Assembly: GCA_031398745.1 (NCBI GenBank)
Contig: JANNNX010000006.1
Coordinates: 1-30,868, forward strand
DNA from: JANNNX01 sp031398745
GTDB lineage: Bacteria; Actinomycetota; Acidimicrobiia; Acidimicrobiales; CADCSY01
Length of the DNA: 30,868 bases
Direction of reading: 5' to 3'
Made by a program: the position numbers and the translations under genes. Positions 21,858 to 28,937 of this stretch are shown here, piece after piece (the first letter of the stretch is position 1; the number at the start of each line of letters is the position of its first letter). The notes beneath the pieces were generated by a model. It was not told the DNA's origin. It ran no database searches and saw only the letters and a program-made list of their open reading frames with translations.

Positions 21858-22801
21858 GGTGTCGCCGCTCGTGTTCGGTACCAGGCGACCGTGTTTGACA
21901 CCGCGGTCGTCAACGGTGTCCCGGCGGCCCCGAAGGTGGACGTGAACTTGGTCGTGTCGAGGACGAAGGCTTCGTCGAACTCGTAACTCATCTCCACCAG
22001 TCCTCGCATCAATGGGTTCACCAGACCCATCGCTCGAACCAAGATCTTGGGAACCGAACGGATGCCCACGTGATGGCCGACCTCATCGGAGATCAGGTCG
22101 ATCAGCTGCCGGGTCGTGACGGTGGCGGGTCCCGGCAGGTGCCAGGTCTGGCCGACCGACCGCTCGTCGGTACCGAGCGTCGCCAGCCCGGCCGCGACGT
22201 CGGGGACATAGCTGTAGGTGTGGGCCAGGTCAGGGTTACCGATGAAGTCGGCGCGTTTGCCGGCCAGCGCGTTGGCGAACACCCGCGGACCGAGCGTCGA
22301 CTCGACGACGCCGGCGCCGAAGAAGTCCGATGCCCGACCGATCGCGACACGCACCCGACCCGACTCGGCGGCCTCGAGGAGTTCTCGGGTCATCTCGGCG
22401 CGCACGCGACCCTTGACCGTGGTCGCCGCCAACGGGAGATCTTCGGTCATCGGCCGGCCGTGAGTGGGCCCGTATCCGTAGACGTTCTCCAGGGTCACCA
22501 GCAACGCGTCGGCTTGTTCGGCGGCAACCAGCACGCCGCGCTGCAACGGCGGAAAGCGTTCGGGCCACTCGGCGTAGGGGGCATTGAGGCACTGATAGAC
22601 CACCGCCGCGCCCTTGGCCGCCGCGATCGCCGCCTGGGCGTCGGTCACGTCGGCGGAGCACCAGTCCACCTGCGGGGACAGTGTCGCCGGCTTCCGCAGC
22701 GAGACGGCCCGTACGGAGACACCTGACGCGACGAGATGGTCGATGAGGGCGAGGCCGACCTGCCCGGCCCCGAACACCACGTGCGTGTCTTCGGACGTCA
22801 T
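21854..22801 (-). CDS. NAD(P)-dependent epimerase/dehydratase (extended SDR-like)
   Basis: 315 residues. Rossmann start HVVFGAGQVGLALIDHL, matching a G-x-G-x-x-G nucleotide site, then VDWCSADVTDAQAA. LVTLENVYGYGPTHGRPMTEDLP contains the atypical-SDR N-V-Y-G-Y motif, whose Tyr commonly corresponds to the catalytic residue. Later segments GRASDFFGAGV, YSYVPDVAAGLATLG and TWHLPGPA are typical of extended SDR/NmrA-like sugar-nucleotide or anthocyanidin-reductase-like proteins. ATG 22801 heads the six-gene ABC operon and its stop overlaps the membrane-protein start. The roughly 200 nt upstream, up to the YdeI-like gene, shows no convincing promoter, only GC-rich DNA. Substrate unknown. Confidence 0.85.
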   Translation of the reverse strand: MTSEDTHVVFGAGQVGLALIDHLVASGVSVRAVSLRKPATLSPQVDWCSADVTDAQAAIAAAKGAAVVYQCLNAPYAEWPERFPPLQRGVLVAAEQADALLVTLENVYGYGPTHGRPMTEDLPLAATTVKGRVRAEMTRELLEAAESGRVRVAIGRASDFFGAGVVESTLGPRVFANALAGKRADFIGNPDLAHTYSYVPDVAAGLATLGTDERSVGQTWHLPGPATVTTRQLIDLISDEVGHHVGIRSVPKILVRAMGLVNPLMRGLVEMSYEFDEAFVLDTTKFTSTFGAAGTPLTTAVSNTVAWYRTRAATP

Positions 22802-23004
22802 GGAACTGCCGATCGGTTGCCGGTCGCGGCTGGTGTCACTGAACGTGCGCTACCAGGGTCCGGAGCAACGCTCCCCGAAAGGCGCCGAGGGGAACTCGGC
22901 CGATCCACGCGAGCGGGGGGGCACCTCTCGCGACCCGTTGACCCTACCGGCGGATACCAGCCCCGAGCGTCACACCGCCAGAAGCGGCGATTTCGCCTCC
23001 TGAC

Positions 23005-23586
23005 CTAGCGGTCGCGCAGGCCTTTTCCGTCGAGGATCTTCGGGGCGTACTTCTCGACCCGATCCTCTCGGGTCTTGGCCTGCTTGGCCTCGGAGATGTG
23101 AAGGTTGTACTCGCGTTGGCGGCCGGGGGTCAGCGCCGAGAAGGCCGCGTCGAGCTCGGGGTCGAGGTCGAGGCGGTGCTGGAGTTCGGCGGCCAGGACC
23201 AGCTCGGGGGCCGGGCCCACCTCCAGGCCAGCCTCCTCGACGTCGACGGCCTCCTCCACGTAGGCCGTGACCACGTCGGCCAGGCGGGTCACGTCGTCGA
23301 CCGAGGTGAAGCGCATACGCAGCGCCGAGCGGGAGTTGGGGCCCTGCTCCTCGAGCACGCCGGCGGGGTCGTCGAGGAGGGCGCCCTTGAAGAACATGAG
23401 GGCCAGGAAGTCCTTCATCTCCTGCATGATCACGATGTTCTTGGCGCCGTGGCTGTAGCAGGGCTTGGCCCACTTGATCTCTTCGGTCAGCCCGGCCGCG
23501 AGCAGGATCGGGCGCAGGGCGCCCATCTCCTCGGGCCACTGGGATGACCGGGCGATGTAGGCGTCGACCTCGGGGTTGGTGGCCAC
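23005..23586 (-). CDS. YdeI/OmpD-associated-like protein with DUF1801-type N-terminus
   Basis: 193 residues, predicted cytoplasmic. The N-terminal part (NPEVDAYIARSSQWPEEMGALRPILLAAGLTEEIKWAKPCYSHGAKNIVIMQEMKDFLALMFFKGALL) matches the YdeI/DUF1801 fold. The C-terminal bacteriocin-protection/YdeI-type segment (FSALTPGRQREYNLHISEAKQAKTREDRVEKYAPKILDGKGL) is highly characteristic. E. coli YdeI is linked to polymyxin and peptide resistance, but the biochemical role is unknown. GTG 23586 has TACGCT 7 nt upstream and no ribosome binding site. Monocistronic on this view, separated from vapC by 28 nt. Confidence 0.88.
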   Translation of the reverse strand: MATNPEVDAYIARSSQWPEEMGALRPILLAAGLTEEIKWAKPCYSHGAKNIVIMQEMKDFLALMFFKGALLDDPAGVLEEQGPNSRSALRMRFTSVDDVTRLADVVTAYVEEAVDVEEAGLEVGPAPELVLAAELQHRLDLDPELDAAFSALTPGRQREYNLHISEAKQAKTREDRVEKYAPKILDGKGLRDR

Positions 23587-23593
23587 GACGAGC

Positions 23594-23599
23594 AGCGTA
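23594..23599 (-). promoter_or_regulatory. Possible -10 element for the YdeI-like gene (leaderless)
   Basis: TACGCT on the minus strand, 7 nt before GTG 23586, with no Shine-Dalgarno sequence. Confidence 0.35.
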
Positions 23600-23614
23600 G
23601 GAGCGCGGGTCGGG

Positions 23615-24025
23615 TCAGGGCGACGGCGAGGACGCCAGGAGCGCGACGGTGTCGCCGTGGAGTGCCGCCAGCCCCTTGTCGAAAGTGGCGAGCTGGCCGC
23701 CGTGGTGACGACAGAGCGCGACCAGGTAGGCGTCCGTCACCTGGCGGTGCCCGATCACGCCGACCAGCTGGCGAGCCTCGTAGGGGATGGCGTCGGACCA
23801 GAACCGGTGCCACGGCTGGCGGGCCAGGGCGTCGAGCACGGCGGCGGCGTCGACGGCCGACCGGCCATGGCGGATGAGGAACCGCAACAGGGTGCCCTCG
23901 GTGATCGGGCAGGTGGCCAGGTCGGGTTCGGTGTCGGCGAACCAGGCGGTGGCCACCTCGTGGTGCACGTGGTCGGCCACGGTGAGGGCGACGAGCAGGT
24001 TGCCGTCGGCCAGGACCACCGTCAC
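23615..24025 (-). CDS. vapC: PIN-domain ribonuclease toxin (VapC family)
   Basis: 136 residues. PIN-fold acidic residues are all present: Asp7 (VVLADGNLL), Glu43 (CPITEGTLLRFL), Asp98 (HRQVTDAYLVALC) and Asp116 (LATFDKGL). These coordinate Mg2+ in VapC RNases, which cleave tRNA or rRNA. GTG 24025 overlaps the stop of the upstream ribbon-helix-helix gene (GTGA), the standard antitoxin-first VapBC arrangement. RNA target cannot be read from sequence. Confidence 0.9.
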   Translation of the reverse strand: MTVVLADGNLLVALTVADHVHHEVATAWFADTEPDLATCPITEGTLLRFLIRHGRSAVDAAAVLDALARQPWHRFWSDAIPYEARQLVGVIGHRQVTDAYLVALCRHHGGQLATFDKGLAALHGDTVALLASSPSP

Positions 24026-24243
24026 TCGTCGTCGTCCAGCGAGCGGACGTCCCCGGCGGTCACCGGGTGGCCGAGGGTCACGACCGGCAGACCCCGTCGG
24101 CTCGTTGCCGGCTGGTCGGGCCCGCTGCGCAGCCCGAGCCGGATGAGCTCGGCGATGACCTCGCTCATCGACCGGTTGCCGTCGTGGGCCAGCTGGCGGG
24201 CCAGATCGTGGAGGTCAGCGGGCAGATCGATCGTCGTGCGCAC
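24022..24243 (-). CDS. vapB: Ribbon-helix-helix antitoxin (VapB-like)
   Basis: 73 residues from the preferred GTG 24243 (VRTTIDLPADLHDLARQLAHDGNRSMSEVIAELIRLGL), a typical ribbon-helix-helix DNA-binding and dimerisation domain, followed by a disordered, acidic toxin-binding tail (VRSLDDDE). A second GTG one codon upstream (24246) is possible. 24243 is preferred since VapB proteins usually open R-T-T-I and TACGAT then stands exactly 6 nt before the start. Such pairs normally autorepress, so the short divergent region to the HNH gene is the likely operator. Coupled to vapC by GTGA. Confidence 0.88.
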   Translation of the reverse strand: MRTTIDLPADLHDLARQLAHDGNRSMSEVIAELIRLGLRSGPDQPATSRRGLPVVTLGHPVTAGDVRSLDDDE

Positions 24244-24249
24244 CACGGC

Positions 24250-24259
24250 ATCGTATCGT
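24250..24259. promoter_or_regulatory. Overlapping divergent -10 elements between vapB and HNH gene
   Basis: TACGAT on the minus strand (24250-24255) serves vapB, 6 nt before GTG 24243, as a leaderless start. TATCGT on the plus strand (24254-24259) could serve the HNH gene. The two overlap by two bases, so VapBC autorepression could also affect the nuclease. Confidence 0.35.
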
Positions 24260-24321
24260 CACTGCATCATGATGACGCCGCGGGCTTGGATTCCGGCGGC
24301 GTCCCGATCAATGCCGCGAGA

Positions 24322-25248
24322 ATGCGCTTCGTGCCAAGCGACGAGCGGGATCGACTTGTGCGCCTGGCAGCGTTTCAGTTCCTCGAAGAGCAGAGCCGGA
24401 TCTGGGGTGACGTACTGCCCTGGCGAGTCCTCTCGGTCGGCTTCGAGTTCGACGGGCGCCGAGTGCCCCTGGTCAGCCAGCAGGGGATCTTCAAGCCCGC
24501 CGTCATTTCCGACGTCCCGCTCAGCATCCGCACGACCCCGCCGAGCCAAGGGCGCGACCGTCCCTACGACGACGGCATGACGGCCGACGGACTTCTCCTC
24601 TACCGCTACCGCGGGACCGACACCTCCCATCGTGAGAACGCCGGGCTCCGCCAGGCATTGGCCGAGCAGATCCCGTTGGTCCATTTCCAGGGAATCTCGA
24701 AGGGCCAGTACCTCGCCTCGTGGCCGGTCTTCATCGTCGGTGACGATCCGGGGGCACTCGCCTTTACCGTCGCCGTCGCCGAGCCCGAGGCATTGGCCCC
24801 CGATCTCAGCCCCGCCATCGCCGAAGACGCCCGCCGCTCGTACTACCGAAGCGTGACCAAGCGGCGCCTCCACCAGGCGCTGTTCCGCGAGCGCGTGCTG
24901 CAGGCCTACAAGCGATCGTGCGGGATCTGTCGGCTGAAACACGCAGAGTTGCTCGACGCGGCCCACATCCTTCCCGACAGTCACCCGCGTGGTGAGCCAG
25001 TGGTGCCCAACGGGTTGGCGCTCTGCAAGCTCCACCACGCTGCGTTCGACACCAACATCCTCGGCATTCGACCCGACCTCGTGATCGAGGTGCGTGACGA
25101 AGTGCTGCTGGAACACGACGGCCCCATGTTGCGCTACGGCCTGCAGGCGATGAACGGGACCACGCTCACTGCACCTGACCGCCAGGAGTGGAAGCCGGGC
25201 ACCGCGTTGCTCGAGGAACGCTACGAACAGTTCCGCGAGGCCGGATAG
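24322..25248 (+). CDS. HNH endonuclease (COG3440-like predicted restriction enzyme)
   Basis: 308 residues. C-terminal beta-beta-alpha-metal HNH domain at about 190-250: KRSCGICRLKHAELLDAAHILP, PNGLALCKLHHAAFDTNILGI. It contains both Cys pairs' counterparts and the catalytic H of AAHI. The N-terminal 180 residues include PPSQGRDRPYDDGM, LLYRYRGTD, ENAGLRQALAEQIPLVHFQGISKGQYLASWPVFIVGDD, the pattern of predicted restriction enzymes in which this domain is thought to sense DNA or modified bases. No methyltransferase is adjacent, so a modification-dependent (type IV-like) enzyme is one option. ATG 24322 is chosen; TTG 24286 is also in frame, and neither has a good ribosome binding site. Divergent from vapBC. 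Confidence 0.82.
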   Translation: MRFVPSDERDRLVRLAAFQFLEEQSRIWGDVLPWRVLSVGFEFDGRRVPLVSQQGIFKPAVISDVPLSIRTTPPSQGRDRPYDDGMTADGLLLYRYRGTDTSHRENAGLRQALAEQIPLVHFQGISKGQYLASWPVFIVGDDPGALAFTVAVAEPEALAPDLSPAIAEDARRSYYRSVTKRRLHQALFRERVLQAYKRSCGICRLKHAELLDAAHILPDSHPRGEPVVPNGLALCKLHHAAFDTNILGIRPDLVIEVRDEVLLEHDGPMLRYGLQAMNGTTLTAPDRQEWKPGTALLEERYEQFREAG

Positions 25249-25324
25249 CCACCCAGTGATGGGGGGCTCCCCGCCGCTCCGCCCGTCACATGTCGGGCGT
25301 GGCGTGCGTCAACAGACTGTGACC

Positions 25325-26191
25325 ATGGACCTGGCGGACTTCGAGACGGAACGACCTCGTTTGACGGCCATCGCGACCCGCATCCTCGACTCGCAAACCG
25401 ATGCCGACGATGTGCTGCAGGAGGCCCAGCTGCGGTTCTCGGCGGCCGACGACGTCGAGGACGCGCCGGCGTGGCTGACCACGGTCGTGACCCGGCTGTG
25501 CCTCGACCATCTGCGGAGGCGCCAGACCCGGGCCACCGCCGAGGAGGCCTCGTTCGCCGACCCGGCGCCCGTCGACCCGGAGGCCGACGCTCTGCTGGCC
25601 GAACGGGTGGGAGGCGCCCTGCAGATCGTCCTCGGCACCCTCGCCCCGGCCGAGCGTGCCGCCTTCGTGTTGCACGACGTCTTCGGCTACCGGTTCGACG
25701 AGATCAGCGCCATCCTCGGTCGGTCGGGGACGGCCGTGCGCCAGCTGGCGAGTCGGGCTCGGCGCAAGGTGCAGGGCGCCCCCGAACCTGCGGCGGAACG
25801 CCGCGCCCGGGAGCAAGACGAAGGCGTGCTCCGGGCGTTCCTGGCCGCAGCGCGGGGCGGCGACCTGGCCACCCTGCTGGCGCTGCTGGCACCGGACGCG
25901 ATCATGCGCGCCGACCTGGTCGGCCAACAGATGGGAACGGAGCCGACCTACGAGGGGGCGGAGGCCGTCGCCGGACGCTTCAACGGCGCCAAGGGAGCGG
26001 TGCCGGTCCTCATCGACGGCGTGCTCGGCGCGGCCTGGATCGCCGACCACGATGTCAAGGTCGCCTTCGTGTTCCACCTCGACGCCGGCCTCGTGCACGA
26101 GGTCGAGCTGATCGCCGACCCCGACGTTCTGGCCACCCTCGACGTGGTCCGGGACCGTTCCACCATCACCCAACCCGAGGAGACCTCATGA
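25325..26191 (+). CDS. ECF RNA polymerase sigma factor with SnoaL-like C-terminal domain (SigJ/ECF41-like)
   Basis: 288 residues. Sigma region 2: FETERPRLTAIATRILDSQTDADDVLQEAQLRF, and WLTTVVTRLCLDHLRRR. Region 4 HTH: LAPAERAAFVLHDVFGYRFDEISAILGRSGTAVRQLASRARRKV. The extra C-terminal part (about 165-280: LRAFLAAARGGDLATLLALLAPDAIMRADLVGQ ... VFHLDAGLVHEVELIADPDVL) is the SnoaL_2-like fold that controls ECF41-type sigmas in place of an anti-sigma. The usual DGGGK motif is replaced (ADLVGQ) and NPDKL reads DPDVL, so it is a divergent member. ATG 25325; no clear ribosome binding site. Its stop overlaps the next gene (ATGA). Confidence 0.88.
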   Translation: MDLADFETERPRLTAIATRILDSQTDADDVLQEAQLRFSAADDVEDAPAWLTTVVTRLCLDHLRRRQTRATAEEASFADPAPVDPEADALLAERVGGALQIVLGTLAPAERAAFVLHDVFGYRFDEISAILGRSGTAVRQLASRARRKVQGAPEPAAERRAREQDEGVLRAFLAAARGGDLATLLALLAPDAIMRADLVGQQMGTEPTYEGAEAVAGRFNGAKGAVPVLIDGVLGAAWIADHDVKVAFVFHLDAGLVHEVELIADPDVLATLDVVRDRSTITQPEETS

Positions 26192-26424
26192 AGACCATGA
26201 CCTGCGCCCAGCTGGGTGGACCCTGCCAGCTCGAGCTCCACGGCGACACCGCCGACGACATCATCAACGCTCAGGACACCCACCTGAAGGAAATGGCGGC
26301 CAGCGGCGATGTCGACCACGAGCCCGCTCGCCAGGCCATGAAGGCCCGGTGGAAGCGCCCGGTCTCGGGGCTGCGGTGGTATCGCAGCGTCAAGCGGGAC
26401 TTCGCCGCCCTTCCCGACGCCTGA
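26188..26424 (+). CDS. Small DUF1059-like protein coupled to the ECF sigma factor
   Basis: 78 residues. Opens KTMTCAQLGGPCQLELHGDTADDIINAQDTHLKEM, resembling DUF1059 proteins (two conserved Cys in C-x6-C, here Cys5 and Cys12, plus His), which are described as small possible metal-binding proteins. The tail is KRPVSGLRWYRSVKRDFAALPDA. ATG 26188 overlaps the sigma stop (ATGA) and GAGGAGA lies just before it, so translation is coupled and well initiated. It may be a partner or output of the sigma factor. Function is not established. Confidence 0.72.
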   Translation: MKTMTCAQLGGPCQLELHGDTADDIINAQDTHLKEMAASGDVDHEPARQAMKARWKRPVSGLRWYRSVKRDFAALPDA

Positions 26425-26441
26425 CCGTGTCCGGCGTCGGG
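26413..26441 (+). terminator. Hairpin at the end of the sigma/DUF1059 operon
   Basis: CCCGACGCC (26413-26421) pairs perfectly with GGCGTCGGG (26433-26441), giving a 9-bp GC-rich stem with an 11-nt loop that contains the TGA stop. There is no strong T-tract after it (GCTGAGCGCCCTT). Likely transcription terminator or mRNA 3' end. Confidence 0.55.
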
Positions 26442-26536
26442 GCTGAGCGCCCTTACGCTGGCACCTCGTCGCGTGCGGGTCGAGGCGTTGTTGCAGCGCC
26501 CGTTGCCCCGACCCAAGAGGAGATCGTCCGACGCCG

Positions 26537-27277
26537 ATGCTCGAGAACCTGACCAACTGGGCCACTGATGTGGTGGAGAGTCTCGGCTACCTCGGCGTCG
26601 CGCTCCTCGTCGCCATCGAGAACGTCTTCCCGCCGATCCCCTCAGAGGTGGTGCTCGGGCTCGCGGGCTACACCGCGTCGCAGGGCGAGGCGTCGGTGAT
26701 CGGCATGATCATCGCCGCCACCATCGGCTCGGTGTTCGGGGCCTGGGCGCTGTACGGATTCGCGGCCGCGGTCGGTCCCCTGCGGCTGCGGGCCATCATC
26801 ATCCGGTACGGCTCGTGGATCGGCTTCTCGGAGTCCGACCTCGATCGGTCGGAGGCGTGGTTCGATCGCCGGTCGCGTTCGGCCGTGTTGATCTGTCGAT
26901 GTGTGCCGCTCATCCGGTCGCTGATCTCGATCCCGGCCGGCTTCCGTCGAATGCCGCTGGGCACGTTCACACTCTTCACCCTCATCGGCAGCCTGATCTG
27001 GAACACGGTCCTGATCGTCGCCGGGTACCTGCTGGCCGAGCAGTGGGAGAGGGTGCTCGACTACACCGAGCCGTTCCAAACCCTCGTGGTGGCGCTCCTC
27101 GGCGTGCTCGTCGTGGCGATCGTGGTGCGCAAGGTGGTGCGGACCAGGCGTGAGCGCGCCGCCGAGGAGTTGGCGCATGCCAACCTGGCGCATGAGACCC
27201 TCGATGAGGTCGTCCACGAGCTCGAAGAGCAGGCCGAGCACGATCCCATCCTGCGGTCGAAGCTCCACGACGCCTGA
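26537..27277 (+). CDS. DedA family membrane protein
   Basis: 246 residues. SNARE-associated/DedA fold: YLGVALLVAIENVFPPIPSEVVLGLAGYTAS (first helices with the E-x-x-x-P-x-P-S-E motif), IIAATIGSVFGAWALYGF, then FDRRSRSAVLICRCVPLIRSLISIPAGFRRMPLGTFTLFTLIGSLIWNTVLIVAGYLL with the family's R-x-x-P...R and G-x-x-x-M motifs, and a final helix (LVVALLGVLVVAIVV). The last 60 residues form an acidic, cytoplasmic helix. DedA proteins are undecaprenyl-phosphate or phospholipid flippases/transporters in some bacteria; here the substrate is not known. Independent gene: ribosome binding site GAGGAG is about 15 nt before ATG, farther than usual. Confidence 0.93.
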   Translation: MLENLTNWATDVVESLGYLGVALLVAIENVFPPIPSEVVLGLAGYTASQGEASVIGMIIAATIGSVFGAWALYGFAAAVGPLRLRAIIIRYGSWIGFSESDLDRSEAWFDRRSRSAVLICRCVPLIRSLISIPAGFRRMPLGTFTLFTLIGSLIWNTVLIVAGYLLAEQWERVLDYTEPFQTLVVALLGVLVVAIVVRKVVRTRRERAAEELAHANLAHETLDEVVHELEEQAEHDPILRSKLHDA

Positions 27278-27285
27278 CCGCGTCC

Positions 27286-27314
27286 TTGACGTTATGTAGT
27301 CAGTCTGTTAAATA
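27286..27314 (+). promoter_or_regulatory. Sigma-70-type promoter for the ArsR-AHSA1-reductase operon
   Basis: TTGACG (27286-27291), 17-nt spacer, TAAATA (27309-27314): the best canonical housekeeping promoter in the window, in an unusually AT-rich patch. The first gene (ATG 27352) follows 37 nt later, with GCAGGAGC as ribosome binding site. Confidence 0.7.
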
Positions 27315-27316
27315 AC
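27291..27316. promoter_or_regulatory. Imperfect inverted repeat overlapping the promoter (candidate ArsR operator)
   Basis: GTTATGTA (27291-27298) and TAAATAAC (27309-27316) are inverted with one mismatch and a 10-nt centre, spanning the spacer and -10. This position would let the ArsR-family repressor encoded just downstream block its own operon. Confidence 0.45.
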
Positions 27317-27351
27317 CAACCTGTGAAGTACCCGCAGGAGCGACGGCGACC

Positions 27352-27717
27352 ATGACCGTGACGGCCCCCGATCGGTTCGACGTCGTCTTCGCCGCCTTGT
27401 CCGATCCGACCCGGCGCTCGATCGTTCGTCGGTTGGCCAGCGGTGAGGCGACCGTGCTCGAGTTGGCCGAGCCGTTCCCGATCAGTCTCCCGGCCATCTC
27501 CCGTCACCTGAAGGTCCTCGAGCAGGCCGGTCTGATCAGTCGGGGCCGAGATGGACAGCGCCGGCCCTGCCGGCTGCGGCCCGAGCCTCTGGTCGAGATC
27601 GCGGCCTGGGCCGAGCACACCCGAGCGGCGTGGGAGCACCGTCTCGACCGGCTCGACGCCCACCTCCGGCGCCCTTCTGAGCCAACCGCCGCCCCACCGA
27701 CGTCGGAGAAGCCATGA
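27352..27717 (+). CDS. ArsR-family winged-helix repressor
   Basis: 121 residues. Classic ArsR start FDVVFAALSDPTRRSIVRRLASGEATVLELAEPF, then recognition helix SLPAISRHLKVLEQAGLISRGRDGQRRPCRL. No Cys-based metal site is visible: the only Cys is in PCRL, so it is probably not metal-responsive. It belongs to the ArsR group that is coupled to AHSA1 proteins. ATG 27352 has GCAGGAGC upstream, and the TGA overlaps the next ATG (ATGA). Likely autorepressor acting at the inverted repeat over its promoter. Confidence 0.93.
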   Translation: MTVTAPDRFDVVFAALSDPTRRSIVRRLASGEATVLELAEPFPISLPAISRHLKVLEQAGLISRGRDGQRRPCRLRPEPLVEIAAWAEHTRAAWEHRLDRLDAHLRRPSEPTAAPPTSEKP

Positions 27718-28202
27718 GCGCTCCCCCGCCCCTCCCCGATCCGACGGCGTGGGCGCTCGATCGTGAGATCGTCCTCGTGCGAGTGCTCGACGCCACCCGC
27801 GACGCGGTGTTCGCGGCGTGGACCGATGCGGGCGCCTTCTGCCAGTGGTTCGGTCCCGACGGGTTCACCTGCACGGTCCGGGAGATGGACGTGCGCCCGG
27901 GCGGTCGAGCGTGCTTCGACATGGTGTCCGCGGACGGCACCGTCTACACGAATCGCTTCGACTACCTCGAGGTCGTGCCCGTCGAGCGGTTGGTGCTCGA
28001 TCACGGGTCCGACGTCGACGACGACCCGGCCCGCTTCCGAGTGACGATCACCCTCGACGAGCAGGCCGATGGCAAGACGGTGTTGACGCTGCGCCAGCTC
28101 CACCCGACCGTCGAGCAGCGAGATGCGGGCATTGGCTTCGGGGCGGTCGAGCTCGGTCTGCAGACGCTGCGCAAGCTCGCTCGCCATCTCGGGGACGCCT
28201 GA
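27714..28202 (+). CDS. SRPBCC/AHSA1-like (START-fold) protein
   Basis: 162 residues. AHSA1-like features: LDREIVLVRVLDATRDAVFAAWTDAGAFCQWFGPDGFTCTVREMDVRPGGRACFDMVSADG, then YLEVVPVERLVLDHGSD and a C-terminal helix (FGAVELGLQTLRKLARHLGD). This fold has a hydrophobic ligand cavity; the ligand is not known. Translation is coupled to the ArsR gene (ATGA), and a RibD-type reductase follows after 46 nt with its own ribosome binding site. ArsR-AHSA1 pairs of this kind are common in Actinobacteria. A 6-bp hairpin (CGGGGA/TCCCCG) spans its stop but looks weak. Confidence 0.9.
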   Translation: MSAPPPLPDPTAWALDREIVLVRVLDATRDAVFAAWTDAGAFCQWFGPDGFTCTVREMDVRPGGRACFDMVSADGTVYTNRFDYLEVVPVERLVLDHGSDVDDDPARFRVTITLDEQADGKTVLTLRQLHPTVEQRDAGIGFGAVELGLQTLRKLARHLGDA

Positions 28203-28248
28203 CTCCCCGTCGACCGGTCTGACCGACCACCACCCGAAGGAGCCCGCC

Positions 28249-28890
28249 ATGTCGCGCGTGCGCGTCCACAACTTCACGATCTCGCTCGACGGGTTCGCCA
28301 CCGGCGAGGGCCAGACCCTCGACGCGCCCTTCGGCCACGCCGGCCAACGGCTCCACCAGTGGATGATCGCCACCCAGTTCGGTCGCCAGGAAGTCCTCGG
28401 CGAGACGGGCGGCACCGAGGGGGTCGATCACGTGCTGGCCGCCCGCCACGGGCCCGGGATCGGGGCGGAGATCATGGGCGCCGGCAAGTTCGGGCCTCCG
28501 GGCTGGCCGGACGACCCGGAGTGGCGCGGGTGGTGGGGCGACAACCCGCCGTTCCACACGCCGACCTACGTCCTGACCCACCGGCCCCGCCCGGCGCTGG
28601 CGATGGAGGGCGGGACCACGTTCCACTTCCTCGACGCCGCGCCGGCGGATGCGCTCGCGGTGGCGCGGGACGCAGCTGGGGGTCAGGACGTCCGCATCGG
28701 CGGGGGCCCGACCATGCTGCGGGCGTTTCTGGCCGCCAGCCTGGTCGACCACCTCCACGTCGTGCAGGTGCCGATCCTGCTCGGCGGCGGGGTTCGGCTG
28801 TGGGACGGCCTGGAGGGGTTGGACCAGCAGTACGAGGTGGAGGTCGTGTCGACCCCCAGCGGCGTCACGCACATGACGTTCACCCGCTGA
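28249..28890 (+). CDS. Dihydrofolate reductase / RibD C-terminal-like family reductase
   Basis: 213 residues. Opens RVRVHNFTISLDGFATG, then EIMGAGKFGPPGW, YVLTHRPRPALAMEGGTTFHFLD, and the NADPH-binding end GGQDVRIGGGPTMLRAFLAASLVDHLHVVQVPILLGGGVRLWDGLEGL, all typical of the RibD_C fold. GAAGGAG 6-7 nt before ATG 28249 is a strong ribosome binding site. Third gene of the ArsR-AHSA1 operon. Substrate unknown; these proteins are mostly not folate enzymes. It is only distantly similar to the window's other RibD-type reductase. Confidence 0.88.
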   Translation: MSRVRVHNFTISLDGFATGEGQTLDAPFGHAGQRLHQWMIATQFGRQEVLGETGGTEGVDHVLAARHGPGIGAEIMGAGKFGPPGWPDDPEWRGWWGDNPPFHTPTYVLTHRPRPALAMEGGTTFHFLDAAPADALAVARDAAGGQDVRIGGGPTMLRAFLAASLVDHLHVVQVPILLGGGVRLWDGLEGLDQQYEVEVVSTPSGVTHMTFTR

Positions 28891-28937
28891 CGAGGTCGGC
28901 GTTGACGACTGCGGCGGGTCGCGGTGAGGGTTTCGGC

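Noticed and set aside
22802..23004. Promoter or small RNA between the epimerase and YdeI-like genes
   Set aside because: TTGACC and GATACC are present on the plus strand but too close together; only a weak 5-bp TCCCC/GGGGA stem is seen.
24067..24321. N-terminal extension of the HNH protein
   Set aside because: This stretch is antisense to vapB and the divergent promoter region and shows no protein-like sequence.
27269..27284. Terminator after the DedA gene (GACGC/GCGTC)
   Set aside because: Only 5 bp; its likeness to the hairpin at 26413 partly reflects both proteins ending Asp-Ala-stop.
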